A stretch of DNA of 64,000 bases from Halomonas urumqiensis (GCF_003028575.1 NZ_PYUD01000008.1:45208-109207); one strand, 5' to 3'; counted from the stretch's first letter, positions 39,772 through 57,779 are shown. Made by a program: numbers and translations. The notes: generated by a model from the letters alone, not told the origin.

Positions 39772-40184
39772 CACATCACCGTCCGTTTCACAAAGGTGGT
39801 GGATATGGGCATCTTCTGGGCGGCGAGAGAGAAGGCTTCACGGGCCAGCTCTTCGGACACACCCTCGATTTCATAGAGGACGCGACCCGGCTGGATCTGT
39901 GCGACCCAATACTCGACTGAGCCCTTGCCCTTACCCATACGGACTTCGAGCGGCTTCTTGGAAATCGGCTTGTCGGGGAAGACGCGGATCCAGATCTTGC
40001 CGCCACGCTTGACGTGACGGGTGATCGCACGACGGCCGGCTTCGATCTGACGGGCCGTGATACGGCCGCGACCGGTAGCCTTGAGGCCGTATTCCCCGAA
40101 GCTGATCTTGCTTCCGCGATGTGCCAGGCCACGGTTGCGACCTTTCATCATCTTGCGGAATTTCATACGCTTGGGTTGTAACAT
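39771..40184 (-). CDS. rplP: 50S ribosomal protein L16
   Basis: 137 residues; [20 protein letters not shown] start and the conserved [20 protein letters not shown]. Needed for A-site function and 50S assembly. Confidence 0.97.
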   Translation of the reverse strand: MLQPKRMKFRKMMKGRNRGLAHRGSKISFGEYGLKATGRGRITARQIEAGRRAITRHVKRGGKIWIRVFPDKPISKKPLEVRMGKGKGSVEYWVAQIQPGRVLYEIEGVSEELAREAFSLAAQKMPISTTFVKRTVM

Positions 40185-40199
40185 CGACTCGCTCTCCCC

Positions 40200-40898
40200 T
40201 TACCTGGAACCTTTCTTCTTGGAGGGCGCTGCCTGAGGCTGCTTCGCCTTGGCGCGGACCTCTTCGATGCCCCCGAGGATCTCACCCTTGAAGACCCAGA
40301 CCTTGACCCCGATGATGCCGTAGGTGGTCTTTGCTTCGTAGATGGCGTAGTCGATGTCCGCACGCAGGGTATGCAGCGGAACACGACCTTCCCGGTACCA
40401 CTCGGTACGAGCGATTTCCGCGCCGCCAAGGCGACCGGACAGCTGTACCTTGATGCCGCCGGCGCCCAGGCGCATGGCGTTCTGAACCGCACGCTTCATG
40501 GCGCGACGGAACATCACACGACGCTCGAGCTGGCCAGCGATGTTCTGGGCCACGAGCATGGCATCAAGCTCGGGCTTGCGAACTTCCTCGATGTTGACGT
40601 GCACAGGCACGCCCATCATCTCAGTGACCTCACGACGCAGGCGATCGACATCCTCACCCTTCTTGCCAATCACGATGCCCGGACGGGCGGTGTGAATGGT
40701 GATGCGTGCGTTGTTGGCCGGACGCTCGATAGTGATGCGGCTCACGGAAGCGTTCTTGAGACGCTCCTCGAGGAAACGACGCACTTCGAGGTCGTTGTTG
40801 AGCTTATCGGCATAGGTGCCGCGCTCGGCATACCAGACTGACGTATGGTCTTTGACGATACCCAGTCGAATGCCTGTTGGATTGACTTTCTGACCCAT
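40200..40898 (-). CDS. rpsC: 30S ribosomal protein S3
   Basis: 232 residues; start [22 protein letters not shown] domain with [15 protein letters not shown], and the C-terminal segment [20 protein letters not shown] at the mRNA entry helicase site. The end is basic (PSKKKGSR). Confidence 0.97.
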   Translation of the reverse strand: MGQKVNPTGIRLGIVKDHTSVWYAERGTYADKLNNDLEVRRFLEERLKNASVSRITIERPANNARITIHTARPGIVIGKKGEDVDRLRREVTEMMGVPVHVNIEEVRKPELDAMLVAQNIAGQLERRVMFRRAMKRAVQNAMRLGAGGIKVQLSGRLGGAEIARTEWYREGRVPLHTLRADIDYAIYEAKTTYGIIGVKVWVFKGEILGGIEEVRAKAKQPQAAPSKKKGSR

Positions 40899-40909
40899 CT
40901 GGTCGACTC

Positions 40910-41242
40910 CTACTTCTCGGCTACCTTGACGGTGATGTGGCAGGTGCGCTTCAAGATACGATCCGCGCGGCCCTTGGCACGCGGCTTGATACGCTTGAGC
41001 GTCATGCCCTCATCGACGCAGATGGTCGAGACACGCAGCTCGTCGATATCCATGCCGTTGTTTTCTTCCGCATTCGCAATGGCGGACTGAAGCACTTTCT
41101 TGACCAGCTTGGCAGCCTTCTTCGGTGAGAAGGTCAGCAGGTCCAGCGCTTCGGCGACCGGCTTACCGCGCACCTGGTCAGCCACCAAACGGGCCTTCTG
41201 GGCGGATAAACGAGCGCCACGCAGCTTAGCTGTGACTTCCAT
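40910..41242 (-). CDS. rplV: 50S ribosomal protein L22
   Basis: 110 residues; [20 protein letters not shown] and the tunnel-lining beta-hairpin region [17 protein letters not shown]. Its hairpin forms the exit tunnel constriction with L4. Confidence 0.97.
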   Translation of the reverse strand: MEVTAKLRGARLSAQKARLVADQVRGKPVAEALDLLTFSPKKAAKLVKKVLQSAIANAEENNGMDIDELRVSTICVDEGMTLKRIKPRAKGRADRILKRTCHITVKVAEK

Positions 41243-41260
41243 CTCTCAATCCTCTCTGGC

Positions 41261-41536
41261 TTACCGTTTGGCTTTCTTGTCCGCCACATGACCGCGATAG
41301 GTGCGGGTAGCAGCGAATTCGCCCAGCTTGTGGCCAACCATTTCCTCGGCGACGTGCACCGGGACATGCTGGCGACCGTTATGGACCGCAATGGTGAGCC
41401 CGACCATGTTGGGCAGGATCATTGAACGACGCGACCAGGTCTTGATCGGTTTGCGGTCGTTCTTTTCCACTGCAGCCTCAACCTTCTTCAACAGATGAAG
41501 GTCGATAAAGGGACCTTTCTTCAGTGAACGTGGCAC
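41261..41536 (-). CDS. rpsS: 30S ribosomal protein S19
   Basis: 91 residues; [20 protein letters not shown] start and [20 protein letters not shown] core. Head of the 30S subunit next to S13. Confidence 0.97.
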   Translation of the reverse strand: MPRSLKKGPFIDLHLLKKVEAAVEKNDRKPIKTWSRRSMILPNMVGLTIAVHNGRQHVPVHVAEEMVGHKLGEFAATRTYRGHVADKKAKR

Positions 41537-41569
41537 AGCCGTTACCTCTTAAAGTCTTCGCGTTTTCAA

Positions 41570-42400
41570 TCAGTTCCGGGCCTTGCGGCGACGGACGATC
41601 AGCTTGTCGGTGCGCTTGTTCTTGCGGGTCTTGTGGCCCTTGGTGGGGATACCCCACGGAGACACCGGGTGACGACCGCCACTGGTGCGGCCTTCACCGC
41701 CACCGTGCGGGTGATCCACCGGGTTCATGGCCACGCCGCGAACGGTAGGACGCACACCTCTCCAGCGCTTTGCACCGGCCTTGCCAAGCTGACGCAGGCT
41801 GTGCTCAGAGTTGCTCACTTCACCCAGGGTCGCACGGCACTCGCTGAGCACCTTGCGCATCTCGCCGGAGCGCAGACGCAAGGTGGCATAGTTGCCTTCG
41901 CGAGCGACCAACTGGGCGCTGGTACCGGCGCTGCGAGCAAGCTGTGCACCCTTACCGGGCTTGAGCTCGATGCAATGCACGGTGGAACCCAGCGGGATAT
42001 TACGCAGCGGCAGGGCGTTGCCCTTCTTGATCGCGGCGTTCACGCCAGACTCGAGCTTGTCGCCAGCGCTCACACCTTTCGGTGCGATGATGTAGCGACG
42101 CTCACCATCCAGGTACTTAAGCAGTGCAATGTGCGCGCTGCGGTTCGGATCGTATTCGAGACGCTCGACGATGGCCGGAACGCCATCCTTGGTGCGCTTG
42201 AAATCGATGATCCGGTAGTGTTGACGGTGCCCACCGCCCACGTGGCGGGTGGTGATGCGGCCGTTGTTGTTGCGCCCACCACTGCGCGACTGCTTCTCGA
42301 GCAGCGGCGCATAGGGCTTACCCTTGTGCAGGTCCTCGCCGACGATCTTGACGACGTGGCGACGGCCGGCGGATGTGGGTTTGGTCTTGACGATTGCCAT
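41570..42400 (-). CDS. rplB: 50S ribosomal protein L2
   Basis: 276 residues; [20 protein letters not shown] in the N-terminal part and the catalytic-region loop [16 protein letters not shown], containing the histidine conserved near the peptidyl transferase centre. Confidence 0.98.
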   Translation of the reverse strand: MAIVKTKPTSAGRRHVVKIVGEDLHKGKPYAPLLEKQSRSGGRNNNGRITTRHVGGGHRQHYRIIDFKRTKDGVPAIVERLEYDPNRSAHIALLKYLDGERRYIIAPKGVSAGDKLESGVNAAIKKGNALPLRNIPLGSTVHCIELKPGKGAQLARSAGTSAQLVAREGNYATLRLRSGEMRKVLSECRATLGEVSNSEHSLRQLGKAGAKRWRGVRPTVRGVAMNPVDHPHGGGEGRTSGGRHPVSPWGIPTKGHKTRKNKRTDKLIVRRRKARN

Positions 42401-42417
42401 TGTCCGTACTCCTGCCC

Positions 42418-42714
42418 TTATTCGGCGCCAGAGAAGTCTTCAAGAGTTTCGCCGGCGGCCAGTGTGACGTAGGCCTTGCGATAACCCTTGCGATGACCCA
42501 GACCATTCGCGGTGCGCTTGGTCTTGCCCTTGACGTTCAGTACCTGAACGCGATCGACCTTCTTGCCAAACAAGGCTTCGACGGCTTTCTTGATCTCGGG
42601 CTTGGTCGCGTCGCCAGCCACCTTGAACACGTACTGGTTGCGTTCGGCAGCCATAGCGGCCTTCTCGGTCACGTGCGGACCAAGCAGAACCTTGAATACA
42701 CGTTCCTGGTTCAT
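42418..42714 (-). CDS. rplW: 50S ribosomal protein L23
   Basis: 98 residues from ATG 42714 ([19 protein letters not shown]), overlapping the rplD stop by 4 bp. The frame stays open upstream inside rplD, but only this start gives a normal L23. Docking site for trigger factor and SRP at the exit tunnel. Confidence 0.97.
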   Translation of the reverse strand: MNQERVFKVLLGPHVTEKAAMAAERNQYVFKVAGDATKPEIKKAVEALFGKKVDRVQVLNVKGKTKRTANGLGHRKGYRKAYVTLAAGETLEDFSGAE

Positions 42715-43316
42715 GCCAGCTTCTCCTCGAATTTGCGCAGAGCGGAGACGGTGACCAGCACCTTGTCGAAGGCAACCAGGCTCACCGGGTCGGCGGCTGC
42801 CACGTCGACAACATCCACGTTGGGAATGTTGCGGGCGGCCAGGTAGAGCATCTCGTCGATTTCCTCGGTGACGATCAGCACCTTTTCCAGCCCCAGCTCC
42901 GCCAGCTTGGCGACCAGCTGCTTGGTCTTGGGAGCCTCGACAGTGATCTCCTCGACGGCCACCAGTCGCTCCTGACGCACGAGCTCGGAGAGAATGGAGC
43001 GCATCGCCGCACGGTACATCTTGCGGTTGACCTTCTGAGCGTGGTCCTGGGGACGCGCCGCGAAGGTCACACCGCCACTGCGCCACAGCGGCGAGCGGAT
43101 AGTACCGGCACGAGCACGACCGGTGCCCTTCTGGCGCCACGGCTTCTTGCCGCCGCCACGCACGTCGGAACGATTCTTTTGGGCGCGAGTTCCCTGGCGA
43201 CCAGCCGCGAGGTACGCGGTGACGACCTGGTGCACGAGCGCTTCGTTGAATTCTTTGCCAAAGGTGGCATCGGACACTTCGACAGTGCCGGCGCCGGCAG
43301 CAAGATTCAGATTCAT
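42711..43316 (-). CDS. rplD: 50S ribosomal protein L4
   Basis: 201 residues with the tunnel loop [20 protein letters not shown] and [14 protein letters not shown]. In E. coli L4 also represses the S10 operon. Overlaps rplW by ATGA. Confidence 0.97.
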   Translation of the reverse strand: MNLNLAAGAGTVEVSDATFGKEFNEALVHQVVTAYLAAGRQGTRAQKNRSDVRGGGKKPWRQKGTGRARAGTIRSPLWRSGGVTFAARPQDHAQKVNRKMYRAAMRSILSELVRQERLVAVEEITVEAPKTKQLVAKLAELGLEKVLIVTEEIDEMLYLAARNIPNVDVVDVAAADPVSLVAFDKVLVTVSALRKFEEKLA

Positions 43317-43330
43317 TGGTGTGATCCCCT

Positions 43331-43969
43331 TCAGCCTGCTTTCACGGCGCTGCGAACGATGACGTCACTGCCAGTGGCGCCAGGCACGGCACCCTTGACC
43401 AGCAGCAGGTTACGCTCGGCATCGACACGCACGACTTCGAGGCTCTGGACGGTGCAACGCACGTTGCCCATCTGGCCTGCCATCTTCTTGCCCTTGAACA
43501 CGCGGCCCGGAGTCTGGCACATGCCGATGGAACCCGGCGCGCGATGCGACAGGGAGTTGCCGTGGGTGTTGTCCTGGGTACGGAAATTCCAGCGCTTGAC
43601 GGCGCCCTGGAAGCCCTTGCCCTTGGAGGTGCCGGTCACGTCGATGATCTGACCAGCTTCGAAGAGGGATACAGTGATTTCGCCGCCCACTTCCGGAGTG
43701 TCGTCGCCATCTGCCAGGCGGAACTCCATCAGCGAACGACCGGCCTCGGTGCCTGCCTTGGCGAATTGCCCAGCCTGGGCCTTCGACAGGTGCTTGGCCT
43801 TGCGGGAGCCGGTTGTCACCTGAACCGCGCTGTAGCCGTCGGATTCGACGGTCTTGACGCGAGTCACGCGGTTGGGCTCAACCTCGATAACGGTTACGGG
43901 CACGGACGCGCCATCTTCGGTGAAGACGCGGGTCATGCCGGCCTTCCTACCGACCAAACCGATAGTCAT
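43331..43969 (-). CDS. rplC: 50S ribosomal protein L3
   Basis: 212 residues; [20 protein letters not shown] start and [20 protein letters not shown]. The loop near the peptidyl transferase centre reads [20 protein letters not shown]; the glutamine methylated by PrmB in E. coli is kept, while the two residues before it (Met-Cys) differ from the E. coli Gln-Asn. Confidence 0.97.
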   Translation of the reverse strand: MTIGLVGRKAGMTRVFTEDGASVPVTVIEVEPNRVTRVKTVESDGYSAVQVTTGSRKAKHLSKAQAGQFAKAGTEAGRSLMEFRLADGDDTPEVGGEITVSLFEAGQIIDVTGTSKGKGFQGAVKRWNFRTQDNTHGNSLSHRAPGSIGMCQTPGRVFKGKKMAGQMGNVRCTVQSLEVVRVDAERNLLLVKGAVPGATGSDVIVRSAVKAG

Positions 43970-44118
43970 TCTCAGTCTCCTTTAGTGTACGGGGCTATCA
44001 CCCGCTATGGCTGCCCTTTCCAGAGCATTCCACTAGCACGTTGTATGACGCCTTCCCGGCGTGGCGGCTGCTGCTCATACGTTTGAAGAGCGCTGGGCCG
44101 CGAGTGTCTAGTGTGGAA

Positions 44119-44430
44119 TCAGTCGAGCTTGATCTGCACGTCAACGCCAGCGGCGAGGTCGAGCTTCATCAGCGCATCGACGGTCTTTTCCGTGGGCTCG
44201 ACAATGTCGAGTACACGCTTGTGGGTACGAATCTCGTACTGGTCGCGCGCGTCCTTGTTGACGTGCGGCGAGATCAGCACGGTATACCGCTCGCGATTGG
44301 TCGGCAGAGGGATCGGACCACGAACCTGGGCGCCGGTACGCTTGGCGGTTTCAACAATCTCCGCGGCGGACTGGTCGATCAGGCGATGGTCGAAGGCCTT
44401 CAACCGAATGCGAATCTTCTGGTTCTGCAT
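44119..44430 (-). CDS. rpsJ: 30S ribosomal protein S10 (NusE)
   Basis: 103 residues; [20 protein letters not shown] and the loop [14 protein letters not shown]. Works in the 30S head and, as NusE, in antitermination with NusB and NusG. First gene of the S10 operon, with a consensus promoter upstream; the 149 bp to rplC are gene-free. Confidence 0.97.
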   Translation of the reverse strand: MQNQKIRIRLKAFDHRLIDQSAAEIVETAKRTGAQVRGPIPLPTNRERYTVLISPHVNKDARDQYEIRTHKRVLDIVEPTEKTVDALMKLDLAAGVDVQIKLD

Positions 44431-44494
44431 TTGCCCTTAACTCCAATGGATCTCGACGGCGCGAGCCGTCTACCCACGCATTCAAAGGATGCGC

Positions 44495-44523
44495 ATTATA
44501 GGCACGCCGTAAGTCAGTGTCAA
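44495..44523 (-). promoter_or_regulatory. Consensus sigma70 promoter of the S10 operon
   Basis: On the minus strand TTGACA (44523-44518) and TATAAT (44500-44495) are separated by exactly 17 bp, a perfect match to both hexamers. The -10 box is followed by GCGC, a G/C-rich discriminator of the type linked to stringent control of ribosomal promoters. Confidence 0.88.
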
Positions 44524-44544
44524 ACACTCATGCGGGTGCGCAGA

Positions 44545-44570
44545 AAGGGGGCTCCTTGCGGAGCCCCCTT
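44545..44570 (-). terminator. Hairpin terminator after tuf
   Basis: AAGGGGGCTCC (44545-44555) pairs with GGAGCCCCCTT (44560-44570), loop of 4; on the minus strand it is followed by a short T run. It lies between tuf and the S10 promoter, separating the str and S10 operons. Confidence 0.85.
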
Positions 44571-44592
44571 CGATCACTCAGAAGCGCAAAAC

Positions 44593-45786
<1,194 letters not shown>

Positions 45787-45815
45787 TGCTATAACCTCTT
45801 TACGTTAGCTAACGG

Positions 45816-47936
45816 TTAACCGTTCTGGTTGATGACGGCTTCAACGACGCTGGAGGGCGCCTCGTCGTACTTCGCGAACTCCATTGAGTAGCTCGCACGG
45901 CCCTGGGTCGCAGAGCGCAGATCGGTTGCATAACCGAACATCTCACCCAGTGGCACCATTGCGCGGATGACCTTGCCCGAAGACGAGTCATCCATACCCT
46001 GCACCAGACCGCGACGACGGTTCAGGTCGCCCATGACGTCACCCATGAAATCCTCGGGGGTCACGACCTCGACCTTCATCATCGGCTCCAGCAGCACGGC
46101 CTTGGCCTTCCTGGCGCCTTCCTTGATTGCCATGGAAGAGGCCACCTTGAACGCGTTCTCGTTGGAGTCCACGTCATGGTAGGAACCATCATACAGCGTG
46201 ACCTTGACGTCGATCATCGGGTAACCCGCGATGACACCGTTCTGCAGCTGCTCGAAGGCCCCTTTCTCGACGGCACCCACGTACTCCTTGGGTACCACAC
46301 CGCCGACGATCTCGGAGGAGAACTTGAAGTGCATCTCTTCGTCTTCGCCCTTGTCCTCTTCGGTCAGCGGCTCGATGCGCAGCCAGACGTGGCCGTACTG
46401 GCCGCGACCGCCGGACTGACGAACGAACTTGCCTTCCTGCTCGACCTTGCCGCGAATGGTTTCGCGGTAGGCGACCTGAGGCTTGCCGATATTGGCTTCG
46501 ACCTTGAACTCGCGACGCATGCGGTCGACGATGATGTCCAGGTGCAATTCGCCCATGCCGGAGATGATGGTCTGCCCGGTTTCCTCGTCTGTCTTGACGC
46601 GGAACGACGGATCTTCCTGGGCCAACTTGCCAAGGGCGATACCCATCTTCTCCTGGTCACTCTTGGTTTTCGGCTCGACGGCCACCGAGATCACCGGATC
46701 CGGAAACTCCATGCGCTCGAGAACGATCTTGTTGTCGAGGTCGCACAGGGTATCACCGGTCGTCACGTCCTTCAGGCCGATACAGGCGGCGATGTCGCCA
46801 GCGCGCACTTCCTTGAGCTCTTCGCGGGAGTTGGCGTGCATCTGCACCATACGTCCCACGCGCTCCTTCTTCTGCTTGACCGAGTTGTAGACACTGTCAC
46901 CGGTGTTCAGCACGCCCGAGTAGACGCGGATGAAGGTCAACGTGCCGACGAAGGGGTCGGTTGCGATCTTGAATGCCAGCGCCGCGAAAGGTGCATTATC
47001 GTCGGCTTCACGCGTGTCGACGGTGCCATCCTTGTCGTCCAGCTCACCCTCGATGGCCTTGACCTCGGTGGGTGACGGCATGTATTCGATGACACCATCG
47101 AGCACCGCCTGCACGCCCTTGTTCTTGAACGCTGAACCGCAGGTGACCAGCACGATCTCGTTGGACAGCGTACGAGCACGCAGGCCAGCCTTGATCTCTT
47201 CGGTGGTCAATTCACCACCTTCGAGATACTTGTCCATCAGCTCCTCGGAGCCTTCGGCGGCGGCCTCGATCATCTGCTCACGATACATCTCGGCGGTTTC
47301 CTGCAGATCCGCCGGAATATCCGCGAGCTCGTAGTTCATGCCGAGACTTTCTTCGTCCCAGACGATCGCCTTCATCTGAATCAGGTCGATGACGCCCTTG
47401 AACTCTTCCTCGGTGCCCCAGTTGATCTGGATCGGCACGGCGTTGGCACCGAGACGCTCCTTGAGCTGGTCGACCACCATGAAGAAGTCGGCGCCAGTGC
47501 GGTCCATCTTGTTGACGAACACCATGCGCGGAACTTCGTACTTGTTGGCCTGACGCCAGACGGTCTCGGTCTGAGGCTGAACGCCGGAGCTGCCACACAA
47601 CACCACCACGGCACCGTCGAGAACACGCAATGAACGCTCCACCTCGATGGTGAAGTCAACGTGTCCGGGAGTGTCGATGATGTTGATGCGGTGCTCATCG
47701 AACTGCTTGTTCATGCCCTGCCAGAAGCAGGTGGTCGCCGCGGACGTAATGGTGATGCCGCGCTCCTGCTCCTGTTCCATCCAGTCCATGGTGGCAGCAC
47801 CATCATGAACCTCACCCACCTTGTGGGACAGGCCAGTGTAAAACAGGACACGCTCGGTCGTAGTGGTCTTGCCGGCGTCAACGTGAGCGACGATACCGAT
47901 ATTGCGGTAACGCTTTAGCGGAGTCTTGCGTGCCAC
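45816..47936 (-). CDS. fusA: Elongation factor G
   Basis: About 706 residues from GTG 47936 ([20 protein letters not shown]), preceded by GGAGAT; an ATG at 47951 would add MEISI, which is not usual. G motifs [28 protein letters not shown] and [10 protein letters not shown] are intact, followed by domains II-V. Translocase of the ribosome. Between rpsG and tuf in the str operon. Confidence 0.97.
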   Translation of the reverse strand: MARKTPLKRYRNIGIVAHVDAGKTTTTERVLFYTGLSHKVGEVHDGAATMDWMEQEQERGITITSAATTCFWQGMNKQFDEHRINIIDTPGHVDFTIEVERSLRVLDGAVVVLCGSSGVQPQTETVWRQANKYEVPRMVFVNKMDRTGADFFMVVDQLKERLGANAVPIQINWGTEEEFKGVIDLIQMKAIVWDEESLGMNYELADIPADLQETAEMYREQMIEAAAEGSEELMDKYLEGGELTTEEIKAGLRARTLSNEIVLVTCGSAFKNKGVQAVLDGVIEYMPSPTEVKAIEGELDDKDGTVDTREADDNAPFAALAFKIATDPFVGTLTFIRVYSGVLNTGDSVYNSVKQKKERVGRMVQMHANSREELKEVRAGDIAACIGLKDVTTGDTLCDLDNKIVLERMEFPDPVISVAVEPKTKSDQEKMGIALGKLAQEDPSFRVKTDEETGQTIISGMGELHLDIIVDRMRREFKVEANIGKPQVAYRETIRGKVEQEGKFVRQSGGRGQYGHVWLRIEPLTEEDKGEDEEMHFKFSSEIVGGVVPKEYVGAVEKGAFEQLQNGVIAGYPMIDVKVTLYDGSYHDVDSNENAFKVASSMAIKEGARKAKAVLLEPMMKVEVVTPEDFMGDVMGDLNRRRGLVQGMDDSSSGKVIRAMVPLGEMFGYATDLRSATQGRASYSMEFAKYDEAPSSVVEAVINQNG

Positions 47937-48044
47937 GATGGATATCTCCATTGCTGTGAAGCGTCGCCCCGAGGGGCGACCCTTCGTGGATGGAACTCTT
48001 GGTCAGTCACGCTTCTTGCGAAACGCACACTTAGAAGCGGGCAC

Positions 48045-48515
48045 TTAGAAACGGTAGTGCGAGAAGGCCTTGTTGGCCTCCGCCATGCGATGAACGTCTT
48101 CGCGCTTCTTGACCGCAGAGCCCTTCCCTTCGGCGGCGTCCAGCATCTCGCCGGCCAGACGCTGCACCATGGTCTTCTCACCACGGCGACGAGCGGCATC
48201 CACCAGCCAGCGCATGGCCAGCGCCTGGCGGCGTGATGGACGCACCTCGACCGGCACCTGATAGGTCGCACCACCCACGCGGCGCGACTTGACCTCGACC
48301 ATCGGCTGGATGGTTTCCAGCGCCTTGTCAAAGATCTCCAGCGGCTCTTCATTACTGCGCTCGGCAACCCTGTCCAGCGCACCGTAGACGATGCGCTCAG
48401 CTACGGACTTCTTGCCGCTGACCATCAGGTGGTTCATGAACTTCGCCAGACGCTCGCTTCCGAATTTGGGATCCGGGAGGATATCGCGTTTGGCAGCAAC
48501 TCTTCTTCTAGGCAT
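48045..48515 (-). CDS. rpsG: 30S ribosomal protein S7
   Basis: 156 residues; [20 protein letters not shown] start and [20 protein letters not shown]. Nucleates the 30S head; in E. coli it represses the str operon at the rpsL-rpsG spacer. The spacer here (48516-48701, 186 bp) is gene-free and may hold the equivalent site. Confidence 0.97.
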   Translation of the reverse strand: MPRRRVAAKRDILPDPKFGSERLAKFMNHLMVSGKKSVAERIVYGALDRVAERSNEEPLEIFDKALETIQPMVEVKSRRVGGATYQVPVEVRPSRRQALAMRWLVDAARRRGEKTMVQRLAGEMLDAAEGKGSAVKKREDVHRMAEANKAFSHYRF

Positions 48516-48701
48516 GATAAGCCCTCTGTAAAGGGTCCTTCAGGTAAACCCGAGACGCTCACCTTGCGGTGCGCTCGACCTTACTCTTATCAGACCGATG
48601 CCCTATGTCCTGTCTGCCGGCCACATTGGCCGACGTCGCTACGCGTTCTTTCCGCGCCCCACTGACGCTTGCAATCGCAGCGCCGCCTGAACCTTCGAGG
48701 A

Positions 48702-49076
48702 TCAGGACTTGGGACGCTTGGTGCCGTACTTGGAACGGCCCTGCTTACGGTTCTGCACGCCGGAGGTGTCCAGGGCGCCACGCACGGTGTGATAACGCAC
48801 ACCGGGAAGGTCCTTTACACGGCCGCCGCGGATCAGGACCACGGAGTGCTCCTGAAGGTTGTGCCCCTCGCCACCGATGTACGAGGAGACCTCGAAACCG
48901 TTGGTCAAACGAACACGGCACACCTTACGCAGTGCGGAGTTCGGCTTCTTGGGGGTAGTGGTGTAGACGCGCGTACAAACGCCGCGCTTCTGCGGGCAGG
49001 CCTGCAGCGCCGGCACGTCGCTCTTGCTGACGGGGCGCTTGCGCGGCTTGCGCACGAGCTGATTGATCGTTGCCAT
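48702..49076 (-). CDS. rpsL: 30S ribosomal protein S12
   Basis: 124 residues. The streptomycin-related segment [20 protein letters not shown] keeps the wild-type lysine, and [11 protein letters not shown] with the preceding KD is also wild type. Decoding-centre protein and first gene of the str operon. Confidence 0.98.
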   Translation of the reverse strand: MATINQLVRKPRKRPVSKSDVPALQACPQKRGVCTRVYTTTPKKPNSALRKVCRVRLTNGFEVSSYIGGEGHNLQEHSVVLIRGGRVKDLPGVRYHTVRGALDTSGVQNRKQGRSKYGTKRPKS

Positions 49077-49158
49077 GGGTAGTAGCTGACTCCAATGGGT
49101 TGCCTTGCTGCCATTTCAGCGGGCGCGGGCGTACCCACCCCACTGTTAAAGGCTGCGC

Positions 49159-49188
49159 ATTCTAATGGCTGACGCCATCCGCCGTCAA
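49159..49188 (-). promoter_or_regulatory. Candidate str operon promoter
   Basis: On the minus strand TTGACG (49188-49183) and TAGAAT (49164-49159) are 18 bp apart, 82 bp before rpsL. As at the S10 promoter, GCGC follows the -10 box. Confidence 0.75.
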
Positions 49189-49189
49189 C

Positions 49190-49223
49190 CCCGGCGCCCC
49201 GCTCGTTGAGCCTGGGCGCCGGG
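49190..49223 (-). terminator. Strong hairpin after rpoC
   Basis: CCCGGCGCCC (49190-49199) pairs with GGGCGCCGGG (49214-49223), with an inner GCTC/GAGC stem. It starts 12 bp after the rpoC stop and abuts the -35 box of the str promoter. There is no T run, so it may be a pause, stabilising or Rho-assisted element. Confidence 0.5.
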
Positions 49224-49235
49224 TGGCGGGCGGTG

Positions 49236-53456
<4,221 letters not shown>

Positions 53457-53466
53457 TGCAAGGCTC

Positions 53467-56400
53467 CTAGCTCTCTAACTCGATATCGATGCCCAGCGAG
53501 CGGATTTCCTTCACCAGCACGTTGAAGGATTCCGGCATGCCCGCCTGCATGGTGTGGTCGCCATCCACGATGTTCTTGTACATCTTGGTGCGCCCCTCCA
53601 CGTCATCGGACTTGACGGTGAGCATCTCCTGGAGGGTGTAGGCCGCCCCGTAGGCTTCCAGGGCCCAGACCTCCATCTCCCCGAAGCGCTGGCCACCGAA
53701 CTGCGCCTTGCCACCCAGCGGCTGCTGGGTTACCAGGGAGTAGGAGCCGGTAGAGCGCGCGTGCATCTTGTCATCCACCAGGTGGTTGAGCTTCAGCATG
53801 TACATGTAGCCGACGGTCACCGAGCGATCGAAAGAATCACCGGTACGTCCGTCGTAAAGCGTCATCTGGCCGGAATCAGGCAGCCCGCCAAGGCGCAGCA
53901 GGTGCTTGATCTCGTGCTCGTCGGCGCCGTCGAACACCGGCGTCGACATTGGCACACCCGCCTTGAGGTTCTTGGCAAGCGCGATCACTTCGTCATCGGA
54001 CAGGCTGTCGAGCTCCTCGACCCGGGTTCCCGGCGTGGAGTTGTAGACCTGGCCGAGGAACTCACGGATTTCACCCAACTGCTGGTCGCGTGCATCACGC
54101 AACAGGTGCTCGATCCGGCGACCCAGCCCCCATGCCGCAAGGCCAAGGTGGGTCTCGAGAATCTGACCGACGTTCATCCGCGACGGAACGCCCAGCGGAT
54201 TGAGTACCACATCCACCGGCTCGCCGTTGTCGTCGAAGGGCATGTCCTCGATCGGCATGATCGCAGAGATGACACCCTTGTTACCGTGACGGCCCGCCAT
54301 CTTGTCACCCGGCTGCAGGCGACGCTTGACCGCCATGTAGACCTTGACGATCTTCAGCACGCCCGGCGCCAGGTCGTCGCCTTGGGTCAGCTTGCGCTTC
54401 TTGTCCTCGAAACGCTCGTCCATTTCGCGACGGCGGTTCTCGAGTTGCTCATCGGCCTGAGCCAGCAGCTCGTTGAAGGTTTCATCCTGCATGCGCAGCT
54501 TGAACCACTGCTGACGCGGCAGCTCCTCGAGATAGCTCTCGGAAAGCACGTCATCCTTCTTGAGCTTGGGCCCACCATTGACCGGCTGGCCGCTCAGGGT
54601 GCGCTTGAGGCGCTCGAAGGTCGCATCCTCGGCGATACGGTAGGTCTCCTGGAGATCCTTGCGCACCTCGTCGAGCTGCATCTGCTCGATGGACAGCGCA
54701 CGCGAGTCCTTCTCGACGCCATCGCGGGTGAACACCTGGACGTCGATGACGGTACCGCGCATCCCGGTGGGGGCACGCAGCGAGGTGTCCTTCACGTCGG
54801 AGGCCTTCTCGCCGAAGATGGCCCGCAGCAGCTTTTCCTCCGGGGTCAGCTGGGTCTCGCCCTTCGGCGTGACCTTGCCCACCAGGATATCGCCGGGACC
54901 AACCTCGGCACCGATGTAGACAACACCCGCTTCATCCAGCTTGCCCAGCGCCGACTCACCCACATTGGGAATATCGGAGGTGATCTCCTCCGGCCCAAGC
55001 TTGGTATCGCGCGACACACAGGTCAGTTCCTGGATGTGAATGGTGGTGAAACGGTCTTCCTGGACCACCCGCTCGGACAGCAGGATGGAGTCCTCGAAGT
55101 TGTAACCGTTCCAGGGCATGAAGGCGATACGCATGTTCTGACCAAGAGCCAGGTCACCCATGTCGACGGACGGGCCATCGGCAAGGATGTCACCACGTGC
55201 CACTTCGTCGCCAGGGCGCACGATGGGACGCTGGTTCATGCAGGTGTTCTGGTTGGAACGCACGTACTTGGTGAGGTTGTAGATATCGACACCGGCTTCG
55301 CCGCCGATGATCTCATCCTCATTGATACGCACCACGATGCGCCGGGCATCGACGGAATCGATCACACCACCGCGCCGCGCCACGGCGCAGACACCGGAGT
55401 CACGGGCCACGAAACGCTCCATGCCGGTACCGACCAGCGGCTTCTCGGCACGCAGGGTAGGCACGGCCTGACGCTGCATGTTGGCACCCATCAGGGCGCG
55501 GTTGGCATCGTCGTGCTCGAGGAACGGGATCAATGCCGCCGCCACGGAGACCACCTGACGCGGTGACACGTCCATCAGGGTGACCTGCTCCGGGCGCATG
55601 AAGGTGGTCTCGCCCTTGTGACGAACCTGCACCAGGTCATCGACCAGGCGCCCCCCTTCATTGACGGTGGCGGAGGCCTGGGCGATGACGAAGTCGCCTT
55701 CCTCGATGGCCGACAGGTGAACGACATCGTCGGTTACCTGGCTGTCCACGACCTTGCGGTACGGCGTCTCGAGGAAGCCGTAGCTGTTGGTGTGGCTGTA
55801 GGTGGCCAGCGAGTTGATCAAGCCGATGTTGGGGCCTTCCGGCGTCTCGATCGGACACAGGCGCCCGTAGTGCGTGGCGTGAACGTCACGCACCTCGAAG
55901 CCGGCACGCTCGCGGGTCAGACCGCCCGGGCCAAGCGCCGAGACACGACGCTTGTGAGTGACCTCGGAAAGCGGGTTGTTCTGGTCCATGAACTGCGACA
56001 GCTGGCTCGAGCCGAAGAACTCCTTGACCGCCGCCGCCACGGGCTTGGCGTTGATCAGGTCCTGGGGCATCAGGCCTTCGCTCTCGGCCATCGAGAGGCG
56101 CTCCTTGACCGCGCGCTCGACACGCACCAGACCCACACGGAACTGATTCTCGGCCATTTCGCCAACGCAGCGAATCCGACGGTTACCCAGGTGGTCGATA
56201 TCATCGACCTCACCGAAGCCGTTACGGATATAGATCAGTTCCTTGAGCACATCCAGGATATCGCGCTGATCCAGCACGCCGGAACCGGTATCGGCATCAC
56301 GCCGCAGCCGACGATTGAACTTCATGCGCCCAACGCCGGAGAGATCGTAACGATCCTCGGAGAAGAACAGATTGTTGAACAGCGTCTCGGCGGCTTCCTT

Positions 56401-57546
56401 GGTGGGCGGCTCGCCAGGACGCATCATGCGATAAATCTCGACCAGCGCCTCGAGCTGGGAACCGGTGGTATCCAGCTTCAGGGTGTCGGAGACGAACGGA
56501 CCGCAATCGAGATCGTTGGTATACAGGGTCTCGAGGCTGGTGATACCCGCCTTGCCAATCTTTTCGAGCAGCTCCGGGGTGATCTCGGTATTGCAAGGGC
56601 AGATCAACTCACCGGTGTTCGGATCGACCTGGTCGCGCCCCAGGGTCTTGCCGAACAGGTACTCCATCGGCACTTCAAGACGCTCGAGCCCGGCCTTTTC
56701 CAACTGGCGGATGTGCTTCTGGGTGATCCGCCGACCTTCCTCGACGATCACGTTACCCTCGCCATCCTTGATATCGAAGGTCGCGGTCTCACCGCGCAGA
56801 CGCGACGGTACCAGCTCCACCGAGAAGCCGGACTTCTCGAGGTGGAAGGTGCTGGTCTCGAAGAATTCCTCGAGAATCTGCTCGGCGCTCATACCCAGCG
56901 CGCGCAACAGCACGCTTGCCGGCAACTTGCGGCGCCGGTCGATGCGCACGAAAACGCTGTCCTTCGGGTCGAACTCGAAGTCCAGCCAGGAGCCACGGTA
57001 AGGAATCACACGAGCGGAATACAGCAGCTTGCCGGAAGAATGGCTCTTGCCCTTGTCGTGATCGAAGAACACACCCGGCGAGCGGTGAAGCTGGGAAACG
57101 ATGACGCGCTCGGTGCCGTTGACGACGAAGGTGCCGTTCTCGGTCATCAGGGGGATTTCCCCCATGTAGACTTCCTGCTCCTTGATGTCCTTGATCGCCT
57201 TGTTCGATGACTCCTTGTCATAGATGATCAGGCGAACCTTGACCCGCAACGGAGCCGAGTAGGTGACGCCGCGCAGCTGGCACTCCTTGACGTCGAACGC
57301 CGGCGTGCCGAAACGGTAACTGACATACTCCAGCGCCGCGTTGCCCGAAAAGCTCTCGATCGGAAACACGGAGCGGAAGGCCGCGTGCAGGCCGATCTCG
57401 ATACGCTCCTCGGGCGAGCGATCCTGCTGGAGAAAGTCGTAGTAGGAATCAAGCTGGATCGCCAGCAGGTAGGGCACATCCATCACTTGGGGCAGTTTGC
57501 CGAAATCCTTGCGGATGCGTTTTTTCTCAGTGTATGAGTAAGCCAT
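53467..57546 (-). CDS. rpoB: RNA polymerase beta subunit
   Basis: 1359 residues; start [20 protein letters not shown]. The rifampicin region [20 protein letters not shown] followed by [11 protein letters not shown] is wild type. [10 protein letters not shown] and the C-terminal [20 protein letters not shown] are typical. 10 bp before rpoC. Confidence 0.98.
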   Translation of the reverse strand: MAYSYTEKKRIRKDFGKLPQVMDVPYLLAIQLDSYYDFLQQDRSPEERIEIGLHAAFRSVFPIESFSGNAALEYVSYRFGTPAFDVKECQLRGVTYSAPLRVKVRLIIYDKESSNKAIKDIKEQEVYMGEIPLMTENGTFVVNGTERVIVSQLHRSPGVFFDHDKGKSHSSGKLLYSARVIPYRGSWLDFEFDPKDSVFVRIDRRRKLPASVLLRALGMSAEQILEEFFETSTFHLEKSGFSVELVPSRLRGETATFDIKDGEGNVIVEEGRRITQKHIRQLEKAGLERLEVPMEYLFGKTLGRDQVDPNTGELICPCNTEITPELLEKIGKAGITSLETLYTNDLDCGPFVSDTLKLDTTGSQLEALVEIYRMMRPGEPPTKEAAETLFNNLFFSEDRYDLSGVGRMKFNRRLRRDADTGSGVLDQRDILDVLKELIYIRNGFGEVDDIDHLGNRRIRCVGEMAENQFRVGLVRVERAVKERLSMAESEGLMPQDLINAKPVAAAVKEFFGSSQLSQFMDQNNPLSEVTHKRRVSALGPGGLTRERAGFEVRDVHATHYGRLCPIETPEGPNIGLINSLATYSHTNSYGFLETPYRKVVDSQVTDDVVHLSAIEEGDFVIAQASATVNEGGRLVDDLVQVRHKGETTFMRPEQVTLMDVSPRQVVSVAAALIPFLEHDDANRALMGANMQRQAVPTLRAEKPLVGTGMERFVARDSGVCAVARRGGVIDSVDARRIVVRINEDEIIGGEAGVDIYNLTKYVRSNQNTCMNQRPIVRPGDEVARGDILADGPSVDMGDLALGQNMRIAFMPWNGYNFEDSILLSERVVQEDRFTTIHIQELTCVSRDTKLGPEEITSDIPNVGESALGKLDEAGVVYIGAEVGPGDILVGKVTPKGETQLTPEEKLLRAIFGEKASDVKDTSLRAPTGMRGTVIDVQVFTRDGVEKDSRALSIEQMQLDEVRKDLQETYRIAEDATFERLKRTLSGQPVNGGPKLKKDDVLSESYLEELPRQQWFKLRMQDETFNELLAQADEQLENRRREMDERFEDKKRKLTQGDDLAPGVLKIVKVYMAVKRRLQPGDKMAGRHGNKGVISAIMPIEDMPFDDNGEPVDVVLNPLGVPSRMNVGQILETHLGLAAWGLGRRIEHLLRDARDQQLGEIREFLGQVYNSTPGTRVEELDSLSDDEVIALAKNLKAGVPMSTPVFDGADEHEIKHLLRLGGLPDSGQMTLYDGRTGDSFDRSVTVGYMYMLKLNHLVDDKMHARSTGSYSLVTQQPLGGKAQFGGQRFGEMEVWALEAYGAAYTLQEMLTVKSDDVEGRTKMYKNIVDGDHTMQAGMPESFNVLVKEIRSLGIDIELES

Positions 57547-57779
57547 CTGTATTCCCCAGCTTGTTCACCATGGGTGACCGATGCGTGGTCGGCGCCACCC
57601 GACAGGAGAGGCTCCGTCAGGCGATGAAGGCAAGCGCCAAAAGGGCCGCTCGCCTTCGAAATTCGGCTGGCCGTACTGCTAATGCAGAGGCCAGTGACAA
57701 CAGAAAAAGGCCGGCAGCGGGTGTCCCGCCACCAGCCGTGGAAGCTTACGCAGCGCGTAAAGCCGTGGAGACCAAGGGG
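57547..57779 (-). other. rplL-rpoB intercistronic region
   Basis: A 233-bp gene-free spacer. E. coli has an attenuator and an RNase III site here. Several short G/C-rich inverted repeats can be drawn (for example around 57720-57765), but no single dominant terminator was found. Confidence 0.5.

Noticed and set aside
42715..43140. Upstream extension of the rplW frame inside rplD
   Set aside because: Only the part from ATG 42714 matches L23; the upstream part is out-of-frame rplD.
43331..43969. Possible loss of the PrmB-methylated glutamine in L3
   Set aside because: Alignment by eye shows that the Gln equivalent to E. coli Gln150 is kept; only the residues before it differ.
53554..57210. Open frames of 670 and 530 codons on the plus strand opposite rpoB
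   Set aside because: Antisense shadows of rpoB; no ribosome binding sites or recognisable domains.
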